From the NCBI GenBank assembly GCA_019802505.1, contig JAFMOC010000084.1, forward strand, positions 875,501 to 939,500: DNA of 64,000 nt, given 5' to 3'. This document shows, one piece after another, positions 10,767-21,687 of the stretch. Position numbers and translations under genes: made by a program. Below the pieces are notes generated by a model. That model saw only the letters and a program-made list of their open reading frames with translations. It was not told where the DNA came from and did not search any database. Every line of letters begins with the position of its first letter. The stretch's first letter is position 1. The stretch is from Corydoras sp. C115 (Eukaryota > Chordata > Actinopteri > Siluriformes > Callichthyidae).

Positions 10767-11235
10767 CTAAAATGATAAAAGACATAGAAAAAGTGATGCA
10801 CAAACAAATCAGAGCGAAATAGAGAAAGAGAGAGAGAGAGAGAGAGAAGAAAATATGTAGAAAGCAACATGTCAAGGAAAAGAGGACAAAATGGGACAGA
10901 CAGAAAAAGATAGACAGAGCATGGACATAAACTTAGACTTAGTAAGTGTATGATCATAATTGTGGCTAAAATATAGTGTATTTTGTGTTTTACTGTCTTG
11001 TTTGGCTGGGTTACTGAGAACAGCATAGTAGTGAATGCATTAATTATCAGACCCAACCACACAAGGAAGAAACCCACAAGAGACAGATATAAAAATTACA
11101 AAATTTATTAAAACAGACATAAAAACAATATAAACGATTCTTACCACATAAGCACCAAGTATAACAAACAACACCATATCACAAGATGACAATAGACCTC
11201 TACAACAGATATTATAACTCAGGTATGGTAGCTAA
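10767..11235. other. Intron e14/e15 with (GA)n run
   Basis: A GA-rich run lies at about 10821-10848. The sequence at 11050-11235 includes an A/T-rich part that may be an old repeat, but I cannot name it. Confidence 0.45.
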
Positions 11236-11461
11236 GGGGTGTGGTAGCTCAGTGATTAAGGTGTTGGCCTAACAATTCAAGGGTCGTTGGTTCAAACCCA
11301 GATCCACTGACGTTACCAGTGAGGGTCCTTGAGAAAGGCGCTTAACCCTCATTGTGCCAGGGATACTTTCCTGTGTTCTGACCCCAAATCATTAAGTTGG
11401 GATACTTGCAAGTCACTTTGGATAAAAAAAGCGTCTGCCAAATAACCAAATTAAAATGTAG
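11236..11461 (+). mobile_element. SINE-B (tRNA-derived, L2-like tail)
   Basis: SINE-B is a second tRNA-derived SINE. The head has an A box (TGGTAGCTCAGTGA) and B box (GGTTCAAACCC). Its 3' end (agtcactttggataaaaaaa, then gcgtctgcc) is nearly the same as the tail of the L2 LINEs in this window. Known SINEs borrow the tail of the LINE that mobilises them, so L2 is the inferred partner. Another plus copy is at 60150-60365, minus copies at 60662-60870 and 36384-36492. Confidence 0.88.
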
Positions 11462-11718
11462 GTGGCATGCCACTCTTACTATTGCATGTCAGCTGCTCTT
11501 TAAATAGCTCACTGCCAGTGATGACACAAAATGGCCAGTAGCGCTGTAGGTGTGAATGAACTACACTTTTTACACAACAGTTTTTTATTAATTAATTTAT
11601 TTATTCAATTGTTAAACTGTTTAAATTTCAAAGAAATTTAAACCTTTTTATTTCACATTTTGCTACATGAAAGAATATTTGTAATTCAATAACCAGTGTA
11701 ACTTTTAAACACACTTAC

Positions 11719-11790
11719 CTTGTGTTCCCTTTTCACCCCTCTCACCATTCAGTCCATCTAATCCATTAAGTCCCGCTGGTCCAGGAGGTC
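11719..11790 (-). CDS. Type IV collagen alpha chain, exon e14
   Basis: This short 72-bp exon (24 codons, phase 1 at both ends) encodes uninterrupted triplets GPPGPAGLNGLDGLNGERG through GTQG and has no cysteine. The acceptor is tttgttccag; the donor ACAAG followed by gtaagtg is strong. Confidence 0.94.
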
Positions 11791-12159
11791 CTGGAACAAA
11801 GATAAAATCTTTAATATAAGAATTTTGCCTTGATTTTGCCACTGTGTGTTTCACACTATTGATTTCAGGGTTAGTAGGTATGACTGGGCCTGTTTAGAGG
11901 AGTCAGCCATGGTACCGTCAGGAGACGCGAGGTATTTCAGCTCTCTGTCAAGTAGGGAAAGTATTTTACTTCTGGAGTTGTTGGGACCTCAGTGGACTAA
12001 AAGCCTACTAAATCAATAATGTGTCATATGTTTCCGGAGCCTGCACCTTAGTCATTATGGTGTTCTCTTTTGCTGACGACCCCTTCCTCCTAAGTGTTCA
12101 TCTGTGACTCCGCAGACCTGGTTCATTAACCTCATAACCTTGTGGACAACATAACCTTG

Positions 12160-13440
12160 TGGACAACACTGAAGTGGCCTACCTAGCTAGAACTAGTGGC
12201 AGTAGTGAGTCCTCACTCCTCCCACCAGAGCATTATTCTGGTGATCGTAAGCACATCAGAGGGTTTTGCTCTCAATGCTCTTTTGTCTTTAAGCAACAAC
12301 CCTCACGTTTTCCCTCGGGTCATGCAAAAGTAGCGTTAATTATTTCCCATCTCTCAGGGAAAGCGTTGTGAGAGCAGAAGGCTCAGGGGTGTAGCTCCCC
12401 GGAGACGTTTAGCGAAGCCATTCATAATGTCTTCTATTGCCCAAAAGGCCCGGGTCTCTTAGAAATTACACATTACAACCGATCTGTGGCTGAGTTTATG
12501 GTGGAAGTTTAAACGTTGGCTGCTGATTGTGAATGGAATGAGTGGCATATCAGTGTGCGCTCAATGAAACTCCGAGATCAGTTGGCCACAAAGGACCTAC
12601 CATCGTCTCTTAAAGAACTGTATCAACTGGCCACAAGGTTGACCCACGGATGTGCCAACGGGAGCATGAAAAGAGGACATACCCCAATTTGGTGGAGTGA
12701 GTCTTCCACAAAGTGGGAGCATAAACTTGATCCTGATTCCGAGCCAATGCAATTAGGAGGGACTGGGGGTAATTTTCCCACTACCTACAGGGAGTCAGGA
12801 GTAGTTTGTCGATCAGTCCCTGACCGTGGTTTGTTCCTTCAGGCATGCTTGTCATTGGCATCTGAGAATCAGCATTGTAAATTTTGTGTTGATTGCAGTG
12901 CTGTGGACAACTTCATTGATCACAAGGTCGTCACGCACCTAGGTATATCCCTTGAATGCCTTCGTCAGCCTTAGATGTTTCTTACTGTAGATCAGGGGTG
13001 CCCAATACAGTACGTCGATCACGAAGGGGTGTCAGGAGGATGAATATTTTTTTTTACAATGTCAAACTCAAGATGCATTTGCTTTTATTATGTTCAAGTT
13101 CTGTTTGGGGAAATGCAGGTTACGGTGATTGTTTTACATTTGTGCTGTATACTGTGTGTTTGGACATTTTGATGTACTAAAATCAAGTTTTCTCCATGCT
13201 ATTTGCTGATATATGTTTAATAAAAGAGCATGATGTGTGTAAACAGGTTTCAATATAAAAGCCTAAAAAAAAGATTAACTCTGGTAGATCTCAATGACCT
13301 GTCCAATGGAAAAGTAGATCTCGGGCCAGAAAAGTGTGGGCACCCCTGCTGTAGATGGAAGGCCTATGTCAGGGGACCCTATAACTTACAAGATCCAACC
13401 AGTTACACTTACTCTAGGTGACCACAAATAACAAATAACC
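12160..13440 (+). pseudogene. Old Gypsy-type retrotransposon, gag-protease remnant
   Basis: Translation gives a gag-like stretch around 12230-12370 (PPEHYSGDR, then FVFKQQPSRFPSGHAKVALI), then 12516-12975 with gag-like sequence leading into a protease-like segment (FCVDCSAVDNFIDHKVVTHL). The frame contains stops, and a MITE sits inside the protease part. The reading resumes past the MITE at about 13357. No LTR was found for this copy; 13440-13735 is probably more of it but too decayed to read. The integrase part is at 16617-17520. Confidence 0.75.
12993..13348 (+). mobile_element. hAT-type MITE with 8-bp target duplication
   Basis: This 356-bp noncoding element has terminal inverted repeats (CAGGGGTGCCCA at the left, its complement TGGGCACCCCTG at the right) and is flanked by the 8-bp repeat CTGTAGAT (12985-12992 and 13349-13356). 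The CAGGGGTG-type terminus and 8-bp duplication are those of hAT elements. It needs a transposase from elsewhere. A related copy is at 26838-27450. Confidence 0.93.
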
Positions 13441-13743
13441 TTTTTTGTAACCCAATTAAACCCCCAATTAAGGATTGCTCTAAGTTTCTCTTGGTTGGTC
13501 CAACATTACACTTTTCTGCCCTCTCCCATGATTGTCGTCCCAATTACATGGGATGGGACATCATTAAGGTAGTTCATGTGGCAACCATTCAGGAGCCAAT
13601 ATCAGGAGAGTGGCCACATAACCAACAATATATATACCGACGATGGTCTGGCATTGAGTAGTTAAATGGACTCATGAGTCCTCCCTTATATCTCAATTAA
13701 TTGTGTCCACAAGGACATTAAAATTTAGTCAGCAGAGGTTCTG

Positions 13744-13916
13744 GTGGCGGGCAGCACGGTGGCTTAGTGGTTAGCACGTACGCCTCTCAGCGCTAGGGAT
13801 TCCCGGTAACTCCACCCAATCTGGGTGGAGTTTCCATGTTCTCCCCGTGTCTGCATGGGTTTCCTCCGGGTTCTTCGGTTTCCTCCCACAGTCCAAAAAC
13901 ATGGACAATTAAGTCA
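13744..13916 (+). mobile_element. SINE-A, 5' half (interrupted copy)
   Basis: The head (gcagcacggtggcttagtgg) and first half of SINE-A stop abruptly at about 13916; the second half continues at 16397-16616. The 8-bp direct repeat AGGTTCTG lies before the head (13736-13743) and after the tail (16617-16624), so both halves are one insertion into the old Gypsy copy. Confidence 0.88.
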
Positions 13917-16396
13917 ATAACCAAATCTCCTTTCTTGTCTTATTAGATCTTAGTGCAGCCTTTGACACTATAGACCATAACAACTTACATGATAGATTAG
14001 AAAACACTGTGGGCATTACAGAATCTGTACTCCAGTGGTTTAAATCCTACCTGACAGATCGATATCAATTCACCTGTGTTAACAACCAATGTTCTGATCT
14101 TGCTAAAGTTAAATATGGTGTTCTGCAAGGGTTAGGTCTGGGTCCACTCCTATTTGCTCTATATATGCTTCAATTGGGATTAATTATTCATAAACTTGGA
14201 ATCAGTTTCCACTCTTATGCAGATGATACACTGTTATACATTTCAGCTAACCCTAACTATGTTCGTTCAGTCAGTAAGCTCGAGAACCACATCCAAGATA
14301 TTAAAATATGGATGTAAAACAAATTCCTACTGCTAAATTCTGATAAAACTGAGTTTCTAATAGTTAGACCCAAGGACAAAATTAACAAAGTTTCTAACAC
14401 TGTGTTAAACCTCAATAATTCTTTAATTAGACCCAGTTCATCTGTAAATAATCTCAGTGTCATTATTGATTCAGATCGCTCCTTTACAAAGCACATTAAC
14501 AATATTACTACAATTGCATTTTTTCACCTTCGTAACATTTTGAAGCTAAGAAATATCCTCTTCCTCCAAGATGCAGAAAAATTAATTCATGCTTTTATTA
14601 CCTCAAGGTTAGATTATTGTAATTCACTTCTGACAGGATGTTCTAATAAATCATTACATAAATTACAACTTTATGTTAGAGTTTTATCTAAAACCAGAAA
14701 GTTTAATCATATCAGTCCTGTGTTATCAAACTTACACTGGCTATCAGTTAGGTTTCGTATTGAGTACAAAATTTTATTGATAACATATAAAATTCTACAT
14801 AATCAGGCTCCACAGTATCTGAGTGAGCTGATTCAATTGTATAAGCCAACATGTGAGCTCAGATCTCAAGGTGCTGGTTTACTCTTAGCTCCTAGAATAA
14901 ATAAAATTACTGCTGGTGGAAGAGCGTTCTCCCACAAGACTCCTCAACTTAACTCAAGTTACTGTTCGTGATTCTAAATCATTATTAATCTTTAAAAGTA
15001 AATTAAAAACATATTTATTTAATCTTGCGTTTAATTAATTCCCAGTAGATAAAGGTGTAGATGTTAGTCTTGGCTGTGTTGGGGTTGTAAACAGTGATCA
15101 GTGTGTGCTGCCATTTCACCTCTTCACCCACCTCATCATTAATGGGGGGTGTGGCACTGAAATGATGCCGTTCCAGGGAGCCTTCTCAACTATGTAGAGT
15201 CTGCAGTATCTGCCTCTTTTAGTTATGCTGCTGTAGTCAGTGAAGCCGGAGTCACATGCTGCACTGTGTCAATCAATTACTTATTACTTAAATGCTGTGC
15301 TTTATTATTACCTCTATCTGCTTTCCTTGGCTGTTTCTTTTGAGGTGTGGCCCATTTCCTGCACTGCGGCTACGACGAATACTGGATGGAACCTGGATTT
15401 TAATTGAACTGGCGGTCCTGCAGGACCCCATTAATGAACTTATAAATAGTTTTCCAGTTGTTAGAGTTTTACCATTTGTTAAATATAGTTTCTCGACAGA
15501 ATCTGTGCAAAAGCATCCTACACTGTAATGCTGCCCGGCCGCTTAAGGAGGATGAGTCCCCCACTGAGTGTTACACATTCCCGTTCACGCCCCGCTCCTT
15601 CGTCCGCTCCGCCGCACACACCTACTCCACAGACACACCCACTTCCCTCTGCTGCACGCTCCGCACCGCACACACCGGTTGCCATTCACAATAATCAAAG
15701 ATCACCCTCTCCAGATTATTAGGTGCAGGTGTGACCCGCTGATGACAGACTCCTCTTAAGCCGCCGATCCGGATCCATCGGCGCAGAGTTTTTTGTTTGG
15801 CACCATGCATGCGAGCCGCTCGCCGCTCCCCTATCCGTACCGGTTCTTCACGCCCGGCGTTCTCGCTGGCGGGTCCAGTCGACTACTTTTTTCAGTCTGC
15901 TGACACGCTGCCCCATTCCAGGATCTCTCTCTTCGGGAATAGTGGGAAGCTGTTGTCTTCGCTGCGCACACCCCGCGGCCCGCCCTCGGCTGCATTCCTC
16001 ACCGCTCGCACCTGGCATGAACGTGAGCCGCCGCATTCCTCGGCTGATGGGGTGATCAGAGTCGGATTATTTGTTTGAACTTCTTTTTTTTGTGTTTTGT
16101 GAATCTTTATCCCGCCGAGTGGAAATAAAATCCCTGAGTTGACGTTTTTCAAGACACGCCTCTCTTTCTTTCGTTTCCACCGGCAACGGGACGCCTATTT
16201 GGTCGAAGCCTAACACTGAGTCTTGGTCCTCCCAAGGTTTCTTCCTTAAAATAACTACATAACAGGGTGTTTTTTCTTTCCGCTGTCGCTTCAGCTTGCT
16301 CTTTGGGTATAAAGGCTTTTCATTCTGTAAAGCTGCTTTGTGACAATGTACTCTTGTAAAAAGCGCTATATAAATAAATTACTTGAACTTAAACTT
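13917..16396 (+). mobile_element. CR1/Rex-like LINE inserted in SINE-A
   Basis: This 5'-truncated LINE starts inside the reverse transcriptase (LVLLDLSAAFDTIDHNNLHD), passes the catalytic SYADDTLLY box near 14215, has a stop at about 14317, and continues at 14402-14971 with the usual end of this protein (FNHISPVLSNLHWLSV, APQYLSELIQLY). The 3' UTR follows and the tail reads aagctgctttgtgacaatg, then gcgctatataaataaatt. It is interrupted at 15524-16212. Pieces of the same family occur at 1922-2010, 17690-17778, 22150-22565 and 23285-23730. Confidence 0.87.
15524..16212. mobile_element. GC-rich LTR-like insertion (possible solo LTR)
   Basis: About 689 bp of GC-rich sequence interrupts the 3' UTR of the CR1-like LINE. 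The host sequence ACACTG is repeated at both junctions (15520-15525 and 16213-16218); without the insert the LINE reads through normally. The insert starts TGTAATG if the duplication is taken as ACAC, and contains an AATAAA near 16125. Termini are not the canonical TG...CA, so the class is uncertain. Open frames on both strands reflect base composition. Confidence 0.7.
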
Positions 16397-16616
16397 GAAT
16401 TCTCCAAATTGCTCCATATACAGTAGAGTGTGTTTGTGTGTGTGTCTGTGTGAGTGAGTGTGTGTGCCCAGCGATAGATTGGCGCCCTGTTCTGGATGTA
16501 TCTGCCAAGCGCCTGGAACGTTCTCCCCTGGATGGGCATGGGACACCTCCCCCCCTGCCCGCGCGACCCTAATAGAGAATCAAGTGTATGGTATGTGTAG
16601 TGTATGGATGGATGGA
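16397..16616 (+). mobile_element. SINE-A, 3' half (interrupted copy)
   Basis: Continuation of the SINE-A begun at 13744: gaattctccaaattgc through the gcgaccctaatagag motif and a TGGA tail, ending at the second AGGTTCTG target repeat. Confidence 0.87.
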
Positions 16617-17520
16617 AGGTTCTGTTGGCCAGGCATGGAGAAAGAGGTCAGGTACATTGTTCAGACTTGCAACACTTGTGCTAAGAAAAAGCATAGTCAG
16701 GAACATCCCCAGACACCCCCTGCCAGTTCCTTCCAGACCATGGCCCCATCTGGCTCTGGCCTTTTAAGATTTAAAGCCTGTGCACTAATACTCATGATGA
16801 AACTACCCACAGTAAAGTGTAAAGCCCAGGCCATCCTCTTGTGCGTGTCCCTCTTGTGTGTGGTTCCTATCCACAGGGTTCTGGTGGACATGGTATCTGA
16901 CCATGGTGCACAGTTCGTGAGCCAAGTCTGGACATCATTTTGTCAGCTCCTGGGTGTCACGGCCAGTCAATCCTCCAGGTTTCATCCTGAATCCAGTGGG
17001 TCATCTGAAAGGCTCATTCAGGACGTAAGAACCAATCTGCATTGCTTCACAGCAGGCAAACCTATTTCCTGGGAAGATAAACCCTTTTGGGTAGAATTTG
17101 CCCATAACATGTTTTACCATTCAGCCCTAGACATGTCTCCTTTTGAAGCCCAGTTTGGGTATCCACCTCCCTTGTTTCCCGAACAGGAGGTGGAAATTGT
17201 GGTTCCTTCCTTCGCTCATCAGGTCCAGACTGAAAACAATGAAGACTGCTTTCTGAAAACATACAACATGTTCGCTGATGATGACTTGAGGGAAAATCTG
17301 TCTGGCAGTAGCAAAGTGGCGATGGGGGAGAAAAGGTGTAGCCGACAGCATTGGTGATTGGAAGTTTGGAAAAGTGGAAACACACCTGAGTCTTCTTTGA
17401 CCAAGATATCAGGCCCAAGTGGCCCAACGCTTCAGAGATAATACACGATCTGTTAAAGCCTATCCTTTTTACTTTTGCCACATCCCACATGTGGGATATG
17501 ATGTTCTGTATTGGCTTCAA
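16617..17520 (+). pseudogene. Old Gypsy-type retrotransposon, integrase remnant
   Basis: Translation gives the end of an integrase zinc-finger (YIVQTCNTCAKKK), then after a deletion the core domain with its second Asp and its Glu region (VLVDMVSDHGAQFVSQVW, HPESSGSSERLIQD), then a tail up to about 17350. It belongs to the same copy as 12160-13440, split by the SINE and LINE. The part after 17350 is decayed but still reads weakly in frame (VAQRFRDNTRSV). Confidence 0.8.
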
Positions 17521-17689
17521 TTAAAAAAAGGACCAAATATAGTAAATTTTTTTATTTTTAAATTAAGAGAGGCAGTCTCAAAGTTGCAACATAGTTTTTA
17601 GAAGATAAGCAGAATAAAGCAAGCTCATACCAGCTACTGAAGGAATTTACGTAGCAAAAGAAGAATGAGTTCTTTACTGAGCCTTGATT

Positions 17690-17778
17690 TATTCTTTAAA
17701 AACAACAAGGAGCTTTTTCTTGCCACTGTCGATTCGACATGCTCTTTCAGGTTCGGAATACTGTAAAGCTGTTTTGAG
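17690..17778 (+). mobile_element. CR1-like LINE tail fragment
   Basis: A diverged copy of the tail of the CR1-like LINE: ctttttcttgccactgtc, then gctcttt and gtaaagctgttttg. Short and without defined ends. Confidence 0.5.
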
Positions 17779-17791
17779 TACACTATACAAT

Positions 17792-18138
17792 CCATCCATC
17801 CATTATCTTCCGCTTTATCCTATATAAAGGTCGCGGGGGGGTTCCCCATGCCCATCCAGGGGAGAACGCTTCGGGGGCTGGGCAGATACACCCAGGACAG
17901 GGCGCCAATCTATCGCTGGGCACACACTCACTCACACAGACACACTCTATATGGGGGAATTTCGAGAACTCAGTCGACTTGATCCATGTTTTTGGACTGT
18001 GGGAGGAAACCGGAGAACCCAGAGGAAACCCACGCGGACACGGGGAGAACATGGCAACTCCAAGCAGATGGGGATTCGAACCAGGAATCCCTAGTGCTGA
18101 GAGGCAAACGTACTAACCACTAAGCCACTGTGCCGCCC
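17792..18138 (-). mobile_element. SINE-A, full-length copy with 13-bp duplication
   Basis: Complete minus-strand SINE-A, from a (TCCA)n tail on the left to the gccgcc of its head on the right. It is flanked by the perfect 13-bp repeat TACACTATACAAT (17779-17791 and 18139-18151). Perfect flanks suggest a fairly recent insertion. Confidence 0.94.
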
Positions 18139-18301
18139 TACACTATACAATAATGTAAAAATTTTTATATCATATTTGTAATATTTTGTTTGCTACTAAT
18201 AGGCTGGCGAAAGTACCTAATAGGTGCAATAGTAATAGTGGTGTAGCAGTATGGTTAACATTGAACTTAGTTTATATATTTAGTACAAGGATTATTTGTA
18301 C

Positions 18302-18409
18302 CTTGTAATCCACAACGACCTGGCATTCCTTTAGGTCCTGGAACGCCACAATCCCCTGGAGGACCCATAATTCCACAAGATCCACTGGTCCCTGAGGGTC
18401 CAATTTCAC
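18302..18409 (-). CDS. Type IV collagen alpha chain, exon e13
   Basis: This 108-bp exon (36 codons, phase 1 at both ends) encodes uninterrupted triplets GEIGPSGTSGSCGIMG through GMPGRCGLQG. Three cysteines all lie in the Y position (GSC, GDC, GRC), the densest cluster of this kind in the window. The acceptor is tttttcccag; the donor ACAAG followed by gtacaa. Confidence 0.94.
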
Positions 18410-18597
18410 CTGGGAAAAAAATAACATTATACAATTTATTTATTTAAAACAACTAAAACATTTCTATACTATCTATCAATCAAATAATCATTAATAATAT
18501 ATATAATAATACATTTTAAATATATAGTGCTTTTCTGAGAATTCAAAGACACTTTACAACAAATAATAGTGAAACATTAATAATATTGTGAAAACAA

Positions 18598-18653
<56 letters not shown>

Positions 18654-19392
18654 TATTAAAAATGATAAATGATAAATAATAAAATAACAGTTAGGCAGTT
18701 TCTAAAATAAGAAGAAAAGCTAAATTTTGAAAATGCAGCAATAGAAATTAAAATATCAGTTACAGGTTGAAAGTGATCCTAAATAGATGGGTTTTGAGGA
18801 GTTACTTAAAAGTTGGGGAGATGTGTTTAAAGTTCCTTAAGGTTATCGTACTGTTAACCATTGGGATAGGCATGGGGACCTCAATGTCCATGATGATCGG
18901 TCAGAGACCTTGAGGTCATAGCAGGTGGGTTGATGTTCAGTGACACCAGTAGAGCATACAAGGTCAAGAGTATGGCCTTTAATGTGGGTTGGAAACTGTA
19001 CATGTTTTGTAAAATTAACGCACTGCAGTAATTATCTGATCTCAAACTTACAGTTACAACAAACTTACAGTTGATGTTATCAATTTGGATGAAAAAGCAC
19101 AGAGCTGGGTCACAAAATCAGATAAATACAATCAATTTATGAGAATCCTATTGGTGTTGTCTAATTTAAAGTGAGATAATCCAGGGTTTTTGCCAATTTT
19201 CTGTGAGACAAAAGATGTCTAAAACTCTATCAGATTTACTTAGTATGAACCCTTTGATTTGAGTGAACGAGTGGTGAACAACGCCTTTTTCAAATGGCAT
19301 TGTTGTGTAGTTTGCTGTAAGTAATGAGGTAGAGAACAGAGATAATTTGACTTTTTTACTGTGATAACACAATGAAAATTGTGTACGATTAG
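18410..19392. other. Intron with (TAA)n microsatellite
   Basis: A TAA run lies at about 18601-18652. The rest, including 18510-19010, has the look of an old repeat (for example agaattcaaagacactttac) but no protein or termini could be identified. Confidence 0.45.
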
Positions 19393-19404
19393 ACCTTCGA
19401 TTAG

Positions 19405-19598
19405 AATAGATCTTCCCAACTCTGTCTGGAAGGCAGAGTCACTTGGCATTTTTATGAAACTACTGAAGACGCATTTTTTTAACAAACAAAAAAAAAGGGG
19501 GGGGGGGGGGTGCAGGATCAGATAACAATCAGGTTTGATAATTCTACAGTGTAGCTGGTTTTCTTCATAACTACTGACTTGTGTTGTTCTCATTTGTA
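19405..19598 (+). mobile_element. L2 LINE 3' end, left part
   Basis: The end of an L2 element (gatcttcccaactctgtctg, an A/G homopolymer tract at about 19487-19511, gtagctggttttcttcataa) stops at a TA where a Tc1-like element inserted. The tail continues at 21183-21236. Confidence 0.82.
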
Positions 19599-19708
19599 CA
19601 AACCGGATTCCAAAATAGTTGGTACACTAAACAAATTGTGAATAAAAACTGAATGCAATGATGTGGAGATGGCAAATGTCAATATTTTATTCGTAATAGA
19701 ACATAGAT

Positions 19709-19872
19709 TCATTCATTCATTCATTATCTCCCGCTTTATCCTGGGAGTTCCCCATGCCCATCCAGGGGAGAACGTCTCGGGCGCTGGGCAGATAGACCAA
19801 GGACAGGGTGCCAATCCATCGCTGGGCACACACTCACTCGCACAGACACACTCTATATGGGGCAATTTTGAG
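19709..19872 (-). mobile_element. SINE-A, 5'-truncated, inside Tc1-B
   Basis: Only the 3' half of SINE-A is present (164 bp, minus strand). The perfect 13-bp repeat ATAGAACATAGAT flanks it (19696-19708 and 19873-19885). 5' truncation plus a long target duplication fits LINE-driven retrotransposition. Confidence 0.94.
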
Positions 19873-20104
19873 ATAGAACATAGATGACAGATGAAAGGTT
19901 TAATCTGAGTAAATGTAACATTTTAAAGGAAAAAATATGTTGAATCAAAATTTCACAGTGTCAACAAATCCCAAAAAAGTTGGGACAAGTAGCAATAAGT
20001 GGCTGGAAAAAGGAAATTGAGCATATAAAAAAACTGCTGGAAGAGCAATTAACACTAATTAGGTTAATTGACAACATGATTGAGTATAAAAATATCTTCT
20101 CAGA

Positions 20105-21088
20105 GTGTCAGTGTCTCTCAGAAGCCAAAATGGTAAGAGGATCACCAATTCCACCATTGTTGCGCAGAAAGATGTGCAGCAATACCAGAAAAGTGTTACT
20201 CAGCGTAAAATAGCAAAGATTTTTAAGTTAACATCATCAACCGTGTATGACCATCAAAAGATTCAGAGAATCTGGAACAATCGCTGTGTATAAGGGTCAA
20301 GGCCGTAAAACTACTGGATGGGCTCAGGAATACTTTCAGAAAGCATTGTCAGTGAACACAATCCACCGTGCCATCTGCCGTTGCCAGCTGAAACTCTACA
20401 GTGTAACGAGGAAGCCATTTATAACAAAGCTCCACAAGCTCAGACGTTTGCACTGGGCCAGGGGTCATTTAAAATGGAGTATGGCAAAATGGAAGACTAT
20501 TCTATGGTCAGATGAGTCACGATTTGAAGTTCTTTATGGAACACTGGGATGCATGTCATCCGGACCAGAGAGGACAAGGATAACCCAAGTTGTTATCAAC
20601 ACTCCGTTCAGAAGCCTGCATCACTGATGGTATGTGGTTGCATAAGTGCTTGTGGCATGGGCAGCTTGCATGTCTGGAAAGGCACCATTAATGTAGAGAA
20701 CTATGTTCAGGTTCTAGAACAACATATGCTTCCATCTAGATGTCATCTCTTTCAGGGAAGACCCTGCAATCAACAAGATAATGCTAGACCACATTTTGCA
20801 GCAATCACATCATGGCTACGTAGGAGAAGGATCCGGGTACTGAAATGGCCAGTCTGCAGTACAGATCTTTCACCTATAGAGAACATTTGGTGCATCATAA
20901 AGAGGAAGGTGCAACAAAGAAGGCCCAAGAAGATTGAACAGTTAGAGGTCTGTATTAGACATGAATGGGAGAGCATTCCTATTTCTAAACTTGAGAAACT
21001 GGTCTCCTCTCTCCCCAGACGTCTGTTGAGTGTTGTAAGAAGAAGGGGGATGCCACACAGTGGTGAAAATGTCAGTGTTCTGTTCTGA
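20105..21088 (+). pseudogene. Tc1-B transposase, frameshifted
   Basis: Three overlapping frames (20105-20293, 20247-20627, 20549-21088) together cover a Tc1-type transposase. The catalytic signatures can still be read: WSDESRFE, QQDNARPH and STDLSPIENIW. The shifts near 20250 and 20560 mean no single frame spans the protein, so this copy cannot make the enzyme. Confidence 0.88.
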
Positions 21089-21182
21089 ATAAAATATTGA
21101 TATTTGCCATCTCCACATCATAGCATTCAGTTTTTATTCACAATTTGTTTAGTGTCCCAACTATTTTGGAATCTGGTTTGTA

Positions 21183-21236
21183 AGTAGCTTTGGATAAAAG
21201 CTTCTGCTAAATGGCTAAATGTAAATGTAATGTAAC
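21183..21236 (+). mobile_element. L2 LINE 3' end, right part
   Basis: Resumption of the L2 tail after the Tc1-B insertion: gtagctttggataaaagctt, then ctgctaaatggctaaatgta. Confidence 0.85.
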
Positions 21237-21506
21237 GTTAGCCAGCTAGGTGGCTCTGGGTATCGAGAACTCGACAATGGTTGAAGCAACAGGTTCATTC
21301 TGAAAGCCTATTCAGAAATACTTCAAATGATTTCAGCATCCAAAGATGCTGAAATGTGATTAGTTAAATGCTTTAATTAGAAAATCCACGTCTGGAAGTA
21401 TGTAATAAGTATTCATGAACAAAACCTAATTAACCTCACTCTGTGATTTACATATTTTCAGAGAAGGCCTTGAAGGTTCTGACAACCTGCCACTGTTCAA
21501 ACTCAC

Positions 21507-21614
21507 CTGGTAGTCCTGGCTGACCACAGGTTCCAGAAGGGCCAGCTTTGCCGGGTGGTCCACACATACCTGGCAAACCCCGATCTCCTGGATCCCCTTG
21601 ATCTCCAAGTGGGG
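21507..21614 (-). CDS. Type IV collagen alpha chain, exon e12
   Basis: This 108-bp exon (36 codons, phase 1 at both ends) begins with CC, which with the final G of e11 makes GCC, so Ala replaces the Gly of the first triplet (A-P-L, then GDQGDPGDRGLPGMCG). It ends GTCGQPGLPG. Two Cys are in Y positions. The acceptor is tttacatatag; the donor CCAG followed by gtgagt is strong. The rest is regular Gly-X-Y. Confidence 0.91.
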
Positions 21615-21687
21615 CTATATGTAAAGAGTGATAGGAACTCTGTTTAATGTGATACAATGTACCCGCACTGATTTTAACCCTAATAAT

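Larger units (their letters stand above)
19599..21180 (+). mobile_element. Tc1-like element, family Tc1-B
   Basis: The element is flanked by TA (19597-19598 and 21181-21182). Its inverted repeats of about 110 bp begin CAAACCGGATTCCAAAATAG at the left and the near-identical complement at the right. A SINE-A has inserted in the left repeat. The transposase gene is broken. It sits in the tail of an L2 LINE. Confidence 0.94.

Noticed and set aside
15797..16152. Overlapping open frames on both strands of the GC-rich insert
   Set aside because: They reflect few stop codons in GC-rich DNA. No similarity to a protein family and no splice or promoter context.
17783..18052. Open frame of 89 codons beginning MFSPCPRGF, also seen at many other places
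   Set aside because: The same peptide appears wherever a SINE-A copy lies (for example 2908, 22515, 62050). It is a translation of the SINE body, not a gene.
18601..18652. Regularly spaced short repeats considered as a CRISPR-like array
   Set aside because: It is a simple (TAA)n microsatellite without spacers, in a eukaryotic intron.
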